This document shows positions 1-5,883 of a stretch of DNA of 64,000 bases, in pieces. The notes beneath the pieces were generated by a model. That model was given only the letters and a program-made list of their open reading frames with translations. It did not search any database and was not told the origin of the DNA. Location of the stretch: NCBI RefSeq assembly GCF_004769405.1, contig NZ_RQES01000001.1, forward strand, positions 1-64,000, written 5' to 3'. The position numbers and the translations under genes are program-made. The stretch is from Leptospira selangorensis. Its GTDB lineage: Bacteria > Spirochaetota > Leptospiria > Leptospirales > Leptospiraceae. Position 1 is the first letter of the stretch; each line of letters begins with the position of its first letter.

Positions 1-57
1 CTCCAATATGACTGTTATTTTGAATATATATTCGATTACAAATCTAATTTTCACCAT
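1..57 (-). CDS. 5' end of a gene in the next integron cassette (partial)
   Basis: An ATG on the minus strand at 57-55 opens a reading frame that runs 19 codons to the window edge without a stop. It begins only a few bases after the core site of the leftmost attC, where the other cassettes also begin. The short translation is too small to recognise. I infer a sixth cassette gene from position and open frame only. Confidence 0.35.
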   Translation of the reverse strand, partial: MVKIRFVIEYIFKITVILE

Positions 58-60
58 GTC

Positions 61-212
61 GCCTAACGACCAAGGGTTATCGACGTTTTGCGAGTGCGAA
101 GCGCTTGGCACGAAGCTTGCCACGCAAGATGAGTGACAAAGCAAAATGTGGCGTAGCCCAAGCGAAGGTTGCGAAGCAATCCTGAAGCGCAGCGATAAGC
201 CGACAGTTATAC
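61..212 (-). repeat. attC site 1 (integron recombination site)
   Basis: The repeat is bounded by GCCTAAC (61-67) and GTTATAC (206-212). Inner sequence is almost identical to four other copies at 898, 1605, 2471 and 3371. The two halves form an imperfect palindrome, as attC hairpins do. The right core (GTTATAC) matches the start of the cassette to its right, read on the minus strand at 904-898, so this attC belongs to the cassette carrying 250-867. Confidence 0.85.
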
Positions 213-249
213 GCCGTTGGTAAGTTTTTATAAAATATTGAAGAATAAA

Positions 250-867
250 TTATTTTTTAGATCCAACCCTTCTAACATCCTTTATTAGATCATCTATTTT
301 ATTTAAGATAAGCGAAATGGAATCAGAAGCAACTGCGCCAGGAATTAAGCTTGGGAATTTTTGTTTATCGTACTTCTGAGTATGATTAAAAACGTTGTCC
401 AGTAAACTTGCTACAGGCATATCTTCATCTGACGAATAAATAAGTGCGATATGAAGACGTATTAGTCCGATTTTAAAATGCTCATATTTATTTATCTCAG
501 TAATATGAAGTCTATACAACGCCATGAGAATACCAACTAATGTAATAAGTAAAAGTACTAACGAAATTATTATGGATCTACTAATACCTCCATCATATAT
601 GTTTAGATAATTTTTTGCAGTTTCTGGATTAAGGATTTTAAGCAATTCAAGAGATTCCGCACTAGATTTATAAGTCTTCTCTGCAGTATCAATAAGTTTG
701 AAAATAAACGTCCCAATCGTGACAATGACAACTATGGAAATGAAAACGAAAAAATTGGCTCTTGCTCTATTTCCATTGATTATAGTATCACAAATAGAAA
801 TCCCAGTTCCTATGGCATTTTTCCAACTTCCTTCTTCAATTTCTTTTTCTGCTCTACTTTTTTTCAT
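250..867 (-). CDS. Cassette 1: two-helix membrane protein of unknown function
   Basis: This 205-residue protein fills an integron cassette. Two strongly hydrophobic helices are visible at about residues 38-59 and 97-119. They are separated by a roughly 37-residue soluble loop, and the N-terminal and C-terminal parts are charged. I recognise no catalytic motif. The layout resembles small SLATT-type two-helix membrane proteins seen in defence and toxin contexts, but that is only a loose resemblance. The ATG at 867 lies close to the cassette start, leaving little room for a private promoter. Expression therefore probably depends on transcription from upstream cassettes or the integrase side. Confidence 0.75.
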   Translation of the reverse strand: MKKSRAEKEIEEGSWKNAIGTGISICDTIINGNRARANFFVFISIVVIVTIGTFIFKLIDTAEKTYKSSAESLELLKILNPETAKNYLNIYDGGISRSIIISLVLLLITLVGILMALYRLHITEINKYEHFKIGLIRLHIALIYSSDEDMPVASLLDNVFNHTQKYDKQKFPSLIPGAVASDSISLILNKIDDLIKDVRRVGSKK

Positions 868-897
868 TAACTTTCTCTAAAAATTATTACCAATGGC

Positions 898-1051
898 GTA
901 TAACGACCAAGGCTTGACGACGTTTTGCGCGTGCGCAAGCACTTGGCGCGAGGCTTGCCACTGCAAGACGAGTGACAAAGCAAAATGTGGCGTAGCCCAA
1001 GCGAGAGTTGCGAAGCAATCTCGAAGCGCAGCGATAAGCCGACAGTTAGGC
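898..1051 (-). repeat. attC site 2
   Basis: Cores are GTATAAC at 898-904 and GTTAGGC at 1045-1051. The inner sequence is nearly identical to the other four copies. Read on the minus strand, its outgoing core (GTTATAC) matches the far core of attC 1. Its own far core (GTTAGGC) matches the start of cassette 2 at 1611-1605. Confidence 0.88.
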
Positions 1052-1092
1052 GAAGCGCTTTTTATTACCCAGTATTTTAATGTTGAATTAAG

Positions 1093-1554
1093 TCAGAACA
1101 AATAACTATAAGGAATTGATATCCCAATAATTAGTCCTTTTTCAAGGAAGTCTTTGGGAACAATTCCGAAATTAAGTTCCATAACTGAATTCAAAATAGC
1201 TTTATTAATGTTCTCAGGAATATTAGAACAATGAAGTGCTATATCAATAACTTTTCCCTTCGAGTTCAGTAAGAATGTAAATTTTAACATAATATCGCTT
1301 TTAGAAATATTTGAATCGAAGTTACCTTCATTAAATGAATTTTTCAGTTTTGATTTCTTTAGGTCTGTTAACTTCTTTTTCAAGATCTTTAATATTTTCT
1401 GTTCATACAAATTTTCTGCAGACTTGACTTTATTATTTTTTATATTCGATTTTCTGACTGATCCGGAACTACACTTTTCGATTTCTTTTGTTTCTACTTG
1501 ATCACTAAATGAGATAATCGTAAAAAGAAACAATAAAGAAAGAGTATATTTCAC
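1093..1554 (-). CDS. Cassette 2: small secreted protein with TonB-C-like domain
   Basis: The frame can be opened as far as 1743, but its first 63 codons would then read through attC 3. A GTG at 1554 follows a GAG ribosome-binding core and starts a typical signal peptide (VKYTLSLLFLFTIISF), so I take 1554 as the start, giving about 153 residues. After a Lys-rich, probably coiled linker, the last 80 residues have the pattern of TonB/AgmX C-terminal domains: a strand with LNSKGKV, a short helix, and a final strand pair with FGIVP. There is no TonB transmembrane/proline region. The role is unknown; periplasmic location is inferred. Confidence 0.65.
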   Translation of the reverse strand: MKYTLSLLFLFTIISFSDQVETKEIEKCSSGSVRKSNIKNNKVKSAENLYEQKILKILKKKLTDLKKSKLKNSFNEGNFDSNISKSDIMLKFTFLLNSKGKVIDIALHCSNIPENINKAILNSVMELNFGIVPKDFLEKGLIIGISIPYSYLF

Positions 1555-1604
1555 AATTTCGCTCACAAAGATTTTATAACTCAAAACTAGTCTAAAAGCG
1601 TTTC

Positions 1605-1757
1605 GCCTAACGACCAAGGGTTGGCGACGTTTCGCCAGTGCGCAAGCACTTGGCGCGAGACTTGCTTTGCAAGACGAGTGACAAAGCGAAATGTGGCGTA
1701 GCCTGGAGCGAGGGTGCGAAAGCATCCCGAAGCGCAACGCCAAGCCGACAGTTATAC
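1605..1757 (-). repeat. attC site 3
   Basis: Cores are GCCTAAC at 1605-1611 and GTTATAC at 1751-1757. The body is nearly identical to the other attC copies, with small differences such as GTTGGCG for GTTATCG, and a compensating change in the opposite arm (CGCCAAG for CGATAAG). That preserves stem pairing. It belongs to the HigBA cassette, whose start at 2477-2471 carries the same GTTATAC core. Confidence 0.88.
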
Positions 1758-1772
1758 GAAGTGGCTGGTTGC

Positions 1773-2078
1773 CTAAGCACCTTTACTTTTTAAATGAATA
1801 ACAGGTTCCGCATCCAATGCTTTAGCAAGGCGGTTAATGAAAGAAAGCGATAAATTTCTATAATTCCCAGACTCGATTCTTGCAATTGCCGGTTGGGATG
1901 TCCCAATTCTTTCTGCCAAATCCTTTTGGGTTAAATTTCTTTTCTTGCGAAGTTTAATAATTTCTTTGGCAAGAGTAAATTCATTAGAGAGAGCATCATA
2001 TTCTTTCTTAAAATCTTTATTCTTCAGTTCTTTATTTAAAAGCGAATCAAAGTCTTTAGTCTTAAGTTTCATGCCCAT
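1773..2078 (-). CDS. higA: Cassette 3: HigA-type XRE antitoxin
   Basis: This 101-residue protein carries an XRE helix-turn-helix at about residues 49-72 (NLTQKDLAERIGTSQPAIAR). A charged N-terminal region precedes it, typical of antitoxins that follow a HigB/RelE-like toxin. The ATG at 2078 overlaps the end of the upstream toxin gene by 17 bases. A second ATG two codons in is an alternative start. It should neutralise the toxin by binding and repress the pair through the palindrome at 2410-2431. Toxin-before-antitoxin order is characteristic of HigBA. Confidence 0.85.
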   Translation of the reverse strand: MGMKLKTKDFDSLLNKELKNKDFKKEYDALSNEFTLAKEIIKLRKKRNLTQKDLAERIGTSQPAIARIESGNYRNLSLSFINRLAKALDAEPVIHLKSKGA

Positions 2079-2403
2079 CTCCTTTATAAGTTTTCATTAA
2101 TTTGAAAGCTTTAGTTAATTCATCTTTATCAGTCTTTTGATCTTTCTTTACAAAACCAGAAGTTATTATGACAACCCGACCCTTTTCAAAAAAGTAAAAT
2201 AATCTGCAAATATTAGAACCTTGTTTAACTCTTAGTTCAAACAATCCCGCATAACCTTGAATCTTTTTCGAAAAAGGTTCTCGAAGTTCAGGGCCGAATT
2301 CTGCTAACAACTCGATAGTTCTAAATGCTTTTGCCTTTAATTTATTCTCCAGTTTTAGCAAGAAATCTTCGGCAGGTCCCAAAAACTGGACTTTGAACTT
2401 CAC
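2062..2403 (-). CDS. higB: Cassette 3: HigB/RelE-type toxin
   Basis: This 113-residue protein matches the RelE/ParE superfamily branch called phage-derived Gp49-like or HigB. It has an N-terminal helix pair, then the core strands FELRVKQGSNICRLFYFF and VVIITSGFVKKDQKT, and a C-terminal helix. Known members are ribosome-dependent mRNA endonucleases. It starts with GTG at 2403, directly after a promoter at 2410-2438, so the mRNA appears leaderless. Stable toxin-antitoxin pairs are common integron cassette cargo and are thought to stabilise arrays. Confidence 0.85.
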   Translation of the reverse strand: MKFKVQFLGPAEDFLLKLENKLKAKAFRTIELLAEFGPELREPFSKKIQGYAGLFELRVKQGSNICRLFYFFEKGRVVIITSGFVKKDQKTDKDELTKAFKLMKTYKGDGHET

Positions 2404-2409
2404 AACGTC

Positions 2410-2438
2410 AATATATCATATTTGATATATTTTGTCAA
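2410..2438 (-). promoter_or_regulatory. Private promoter and operator of the HigBA cassette
   Basis: On the minus strand TTGACA (2438-2433) and TATATT (2415-2410) are separated by exactly 17 bases. A perfect 9-bp inverted repeat, AATATATCA-4 bases-TGATATATT, spans the spacer and the -10 box (2410-2431). This is where an autoregulatory antitoxin would bind. The distance from the -10 box to the GTG start is six bases, which predicts a leaderless transcript. Confidence 0.75.
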
Positions 2439-2470
2439 CTCTTGTAAAAAGGAAAGTTCCCAGCCATTTC

Positions 2471-2625
2471 GTATAACGACCAAGGGTTATCGACGTTTTG
2501 CGCGTGCGCAAGCACTTGGCGCGAGGCTTGCCACTGCAAGACGAGTGACAAAGCAAAATGTGGCGGAGCCCAAGCAAGAGTCGCGTAAGCGATCTCGAAG
2601 CGCAGCGATAAGCCGACAGTTAGGC
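2471..2625 (-). repeat. attC site 4
   Basis: Cores are GTATAAC at 2471-2477 and GTTAGGC at 2619-2625. The repeat body matches the other copies. It belongs to cassette 4, whose start at 3377-3371 on the minus strand is the same GTTAGGC. Confidence 0.88.
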
Positions 2626-2632
2626 GTAGTGG

Positions 2633-3346
2633 CTAAGTAGTAAGCAAACTATCAACTTCCTTTAAAGATTCGTCGATGATCTCAGATAACACTTTTCCTA
2701 AATAGTCCGGCTCTTTCGGTTTAAATGCTACTGTATTCTCATTTTCGTAGATTTTCTCGAACATTCTATTTTGAGAGCAATTAATTTTTTCTTCTTTGGA
2801 AAGTGTAGTAATGTATTTTAGAAAATATTTCTTAAAAATAGATTCGAATTGCTTAACATTTATATTCATTTTTCCCTTTTTATTTAATTTTTCAATTTTA
2901 CTGATAACAGGATGATCAACTGAATTATCTTTATAATATTTAGCTTCAATTTTCTCAAAACCAGAATAGTCTCGTACAGTATATGTTAACCAAATAATAT
3001 ACTGATTTATTTCATGCGCAACCGCTTCTGTGACGACAAAAGCAAGTGCTTTCTTAATATCTTTTTCACGCTCATAGAATAATCTTACCTTATCCAAAAC
3101 TTGAGGGAGCCGAATATTATCCTTTTTGTTATTTAAAATAAGATCACCAAGGACTTTTTCCGCTTCAACGGACTTCCCATTTTCTTGAAGATACATTGGA
3201 AGTCTTAACTCTTCCGCTATTAATAGCTGCACAGAGCTGACTTCAGCTAACGAATATGCCTCTTTTAAGAGAGATATTGCTTTATCAAGATTTCCCTCTT
3301 TCTTGGCGTTAGTTGCGTCTCTTAATTTTTGATATATTTCTTCCAT
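2633..3346 (-). CDS. Cassette 4: TPR-like helical protein
   Basis: The protein has 237 residues and appears entirely helical. Its N-terminal half (about residues 5-100) has TPR-like spacing, for example AKKEGNLDKAISLLKEAYSL, followed by two weaker units. The C-terminal half is Lys/Glu-rich with no recognised motif. It has no signal peptide or membrane helix, so it is probably a cytosolic scaffold. The stop codon lies within the 3' cassette boundary and the ATG at 3346 is only about 25 bases from attC 5, leaving no room for its own promoter. Confidence 0.75.
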   Translation of the reverse strand: MEEIYQKLRDATNAKKEGNLDKAISLLKEAYSLAEVSSVQLLIAEELRLPMYLQENGKSVEAEKVLGDLILNNKKDNIRLPQVLDKVRLFYEREKDIKKALAFVVTEAVAHEINQYIIWLTYTVRDYSGFEKIEAKYYKDNSVDHPVISKIEKLNKKGKMNINVKQFESIFKKYFLKYITTLSKEEKINCSQNRMFEKIYENENTVAFKPKEPDYLGKVLSEIIDESLKEVDSLLTT

Positions 3347-3370
3347 CTAAGTATCGTTTTTAGCCATTAC

Positions 3371-3524
3371 GCCTAACGACCAAGGCTTGACGACGTTTCG
3401 CGAGTGCGACAGCACTTGGCATGAGGCTTGCTCTGCAAGACGAATGACAAAGCGAAATGTGCCGGACGCCAAGCGAGAGTTGCGCAGCAATCTCGAAGCG
3501 AAGCGTCAGAGCCGATAGTTAGCC
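3371..3524 (-). repeat. attC site 5 (first attC next to the integrase)
   Basis: Cores are GCCTAAC at 3371-3377 and GTTAGCC at 3518-3524. This is the most divergent copy. It has GCGTCAGAGCC where the others have GCGATAAGCC, and the far core GTTAGCC is different from the other attCs. That same variant core occurs at the attI-side junction at 4265-4259, showing that the VapBC cassette carries its own core base sequence. Confidence 0.85.
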
Positions 3525-3536
3525 GACGTGCTTGCC

Positions 3537-3914
3537 CTAACTCGAATAGATTTCTTTCTTATCTAATACTTTAAGTATCTTTTTATCTAATGTCCAAAGT
3601 CGAAGTTTTTTACTTCTAACTTCATTAATAAGCACTGAATCAATTAGTCCAATACCTTTATCGATATGCTTGCTTTCAAACGATAGCTTGCCTGCTAACA
3701 AAAAGCTACCATCTGAAGTTAAGGTGTTTAGATTTTCCCAATACTCTAAAATAAAAGATACTTCAGTCTTATTTTTACATCCTTGGAGCAATTCACCAAA
3801 GACAACTTCATGAACTATTACTTCGGAAGATTCTATTAGTTCTTTCAGTTCACTGAAATAAGGTTCGTTCCCTCTAAAGAATTCTATCCAAACCGAAGTA
3901 TCTACTAAGATCAT
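3537..3914 (-). CDS. vapC: Cassette 5: VapC-type PIN-domain toxin
   Basis: This 125-residue PIN-domain ribonuclease has the metal-binding acidic residues in order: D5 in the VDTSVW motif, E41 in FGELLQG, D92 in GLIDSV and D110 in WTLDKK. VapC toxins cleave specific tRNAs or rRNA; the target here cannot be read from sequence. The start overlaps the end of vapB by four bases, so the two are translationally coupled. The stop codon falls within the 3' cassette boundary, showing how tightly the cassette is trimmed to its gene pair. Confidence 0.88.
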   Translation of the reverse strand: MILVDTSVWIEFFRGNEPYFSELKELIESSEVIVHEVVFGELLQGCKNKTEVSFILEYWENLNTLTSDGSFLLAGKLSFESKHIDKGIGLIDSVLINEVRSKKLRLWTLDKKILKVLDKKEIYSS

Positions 3915-4126
3915 CTATTTCGGTTCAAGCCCCTTATATTTTCACCGGAAAAGTCTTCCTGAAACGAAAGTGGGGATTTATGTAGCTTTGCGTTCAGATT
4001 CCTTATTTTGGCTTGTTTTAGCCATTCTGAAAGGGCCTTCTGGAGTGAATCAGTTATATTCTTACCACCAGAATACTTCTGAACCTCAGCAATTAAATCA
4101 TCTGGTAATATCGCGGTCACTTTCAT
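3911..4126 (-). CDS. vapB: Cassette 5: VapB-type antitoxin
   Basis: A short antitoxin with a ribbon-helix-helix-like N-terminus (MKVTAILPDDLIAEVQKYSG) followed by a helix and an unstructured toxin-binding tail. The frame can be opened three codons earlier with TTG, but the ATG at 4126 starts at the predicted transcript start, giving 71 residues. It overlaps vapC by four bases. It likely represses its own promoter through the inverted repeat at 4137-4155. Confidence 0.8.
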   Translation of the reverse strand: MKVTAILPDDLIAEVQKYSGGKNITDSLQKALSEWLKQAKIRNLNAKLHKSPLSFQEDFSGENIRGLNRNR

Positions 4127-4133
4127 ACGATAC

Positions 4134-4161
4134 AATATACGATAAGAATTCGTATTTTCAA
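4134..4161 (-). promoter_or_regulatory. Private promoter and operator of the VapBC cassette
   Basis: On the minus strand TTGAAA (4161-4156) and TATATT (4139-4134) are 16 bases apart. An inverted repeat ATACGA-7 bases-TCGTAT (4137-4155) lies across the spacer, and another TCGTAT half-site follows towards the gene. The ATG begins about seven bases after the -10 box, so the message looks leaderless, as in the HigBA cassette. Confidence 0.65.
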
Positions 4162-4258
4162 GCTTTTAATTTCAGATTCTTCGAATAATCTTTTGAAGCT
4201 TCCCCTTCCCTATATTTCTAAAATATTTATTAAACAATAGAATTTGGCAAGCATGTCC

Positions 4259-4322
4259 GGCTAACTCCAACTATCCGTATGTTCGCCCATGTAGCTGCTT
4301 ACAGGGCATATCCCGTATATAA
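4259..4322 (-). other. Putative attI region beside the integrase gene
   Basis: The minus-strand core GTTAGCC (4265-4259) marks where the first cassette joins the integron platform. It equals the far core of that cassette's own attC (3518-3524). The next bases into the cassette (4258-4247) also mirror the sequence after attC 5. From 4266 to 4322 there is no attC-like repeat, so this stretch up to the integrase stop is the best candidate for attI. The exact limits of attI cannot be read from sequence. Confidence 0.6.
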
Positions 4323-5360
4323 TCAGAGATCGTCCAGAGGACTTTTGATCTTAGAAACCATCGGGTCAACAATTCTAGCGTAGATTTCCGTAGTTTTTAC
4401 AGATACATGGCCAAGCAATCTTTGGATCATTTTAATCGATGTGCCTGACTCCAGGAGATGGATCGCAAATGCGTGTCTCAGATCGTGGATCGAAACATCT
4501 TTAGTGACGCCTGCTTTTTTCTTAGCAGAAGTGAATATGTTTTCCGCGCTTCTGACGCTAAGATGTTTGCCTGGAATTTGGCCAGTGAAAATCCAGGAAC
4601 TTCTGACTTGGTGTTTGAACAAATCGTTTAGATCTTCTTTGCAACTATTTGGCAAAAGACTGAAACGGTCCTTCTTTCCTTTACCTTGTCTGATACGAAT
4701 AGATTTTTTATCCCAATCTAAATCATACCCTTTTAACTTTACGAGTTCCCCTACTCTTAAACCGGATCCATAACAAAGTTTTAATAGAAGTTTATGTTTC
4801 GGATTGGAAAGAGATTCTATGATACGGGTAACTTCTTTCCTGGATAAAGATTCCGGGATCTTGTTCTCTCTTTTCGGAGGAGAATAAGATATTAGGAATC
4901 TGCTACCTATTACAGTATTATAATAAAATTTAAAAGATTGAAGAGCTGATCTTAGGGAATTAGAAGCTAAGTTTCTTTCGTATAAAATCCGATCCAAGTA
5001 GATCTTTAGTTCGGACTCGGTAACCGTGTATGGATTTTTTTCGACGGACCTTAAGAAAGCTCGGTTATATAGAAAATAAGACTTCAGGGTTTTCTTGCTA
5101 TAATTTCGCCTTAATACCTCGGTTTTGAGTGGAATGAGAAGAATATCAGGCTCCGCTTCTATCTTCTCCCGATGAGTAGAAACAAATTCGGATAGAAAAG
5201 ATTCAGAGAACGGGATTTTCCAAAATTTGGACTGATGGCTCCAAACTGCATTCGGCATTTTGGAGAATTTTTGGAAGAGTTCGGTGTCGTAAGAAAACGA
5301 AATGGCACTGAAGCAGAGTCCATTCTCCCAATGTTTCCAAATTTTGATTTTTTGGGGCAT
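4323..5360 (-). CDS. Integron integrase (tyrosine recombinase)
   Basis: A 345-residue tyrosine recombinase. Catalytic residues are all present: R202 (GLRVGE), K227 (GKGKK), H292 and R295 (HDLRH), H318 (LLGH) and nucleophile Y327 (TEIYARI). The core-binding domain spans about residues 72-160. The C-terminus ends in SPLDDL, close to the SPLD ending of known IntI proteins. The extra insertion that normally marks IntI between the Lys and the HxxR motif seems absent. A 70-residue N-terminal extension resembles the short domain found at the front of some Bacteroidetes and spirochaete integrases. Position beside five matching attC sites argues that it moves these cassettes. It faces the same way as the cassettes, with attI after its 3' end. 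A chromosomal XerD-type role is the alternative. Confidence 0.82.
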   Translation of the reverse strand: MPQKIKIWKHWENGLCFSAISFSYDTELFQKFSKMPNAVWSHQSKFWKIPFSESFLSEFVSTHREKIEAEPDILLIPLKTEVLRRNYSKKTLKSYFLYNRAFLRSVEKNPYTVTESELKIYLDRILYERNLASNSLRSALQSFKFYYNTVIGSRFLISYSPPKRENKIPESLSRKEVTRIIESLSNPKHKLLLKLCYGSGLRVGELVKLKGYDLDWDKKSIRIRQGKGKKDRFSLLPNSCKEDLNDLFKHQVRSSWIFTGQIPGKHLSVRSAENIFTSAKKKAGVTKDVSIHDLRHAFAIHLLESGTSIKMIQRLLGHVSVKTTEIYARIVDPMVSKIKSPLDDL

Positions 5361-5883
5361 AGGGAGAATTTAGGAAAATACTAAATATTTGTATAGTAAT
5401 TATTTTGAATTTAGAATATAGCTCCGCCCCTTCAGTCACACTGAAACAAAAAAAATCTTATAAAAAAGAAATCGTCGGACCTCATTTGACGCTTCTGGGT
5501 AGAATTTTGCCTTTTTTATTCGCGTTTCGACTTATTGCCAGCAAATTCCGAAATTTCAGGAACGTTACCAGAAAAATATCCGTTATGCGCCTCTTCCGGA
5601 CAAATTTATTGATTAAGAGAGAAAAAATTTTGTAGGAGGTCCAACGGAAGATCAGGACCGTTTAACATACGCAGTTGGTGGATTTTTTGGAAGTATACTT
5701 AAGTGACACCATCACTCAAAGGCTAATTCTTGAATGACAAAACTTCCCTAGTTCTTTAAAAACGGAATGGATTCTAATGGAACTTTTTAGGAAATTAGAT
5801 ATTCTATTTTATCCGTATTCTTTAATTTTGAAATGAATTCGTATATTTTTGGATCTATTTCATTTCTATATTAGGCAAACCAG
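5361..5883. other. Gene-free stretch between the integrase and the kinase block
   Basis: About 520 bases with no convincing gene. A 76-codon frame at 5405-5635 on the plus strand has no recognisable family, no ribosome-binding site and a composition typical of chance. The left part must hold the integrase promoter (minus strand) and the right part the promoter of the kinase at 5884. I could not assign either with confidence, and saw no attC remnant or IS end. Confidence 0.5.

Noticed and set aside
893..1105. Plus-strand reading frame across attC 2 (and the like one at 2422-2640)
   Set aside because: These are translations of the attC repeat, with the same peptide from each copy and no ribosome-binding site.
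61..3524. Regularly spaced repeats as a CRISPR array
   Set aside because: Repeats are about 154 bp, spaced 550-900 bp apart with whole genes between them, and are bounded by integron core sites. Size and spacing do not fit CRISPR.
4323..5360. Housekeeping XerC/XerD or prophage integrase
   Set aside because: No phage genes or dif-like site seen beside it, while five matching attC sites and an attI-like junction lie directly at its 3' end. The alternative is kept as a caution only.
5405..5635. 76-codon plus-strand frame after the integrase
   Set aside because: No family, no Shine-Dalgarno, composition as expected by chance in an AT-rich gap.
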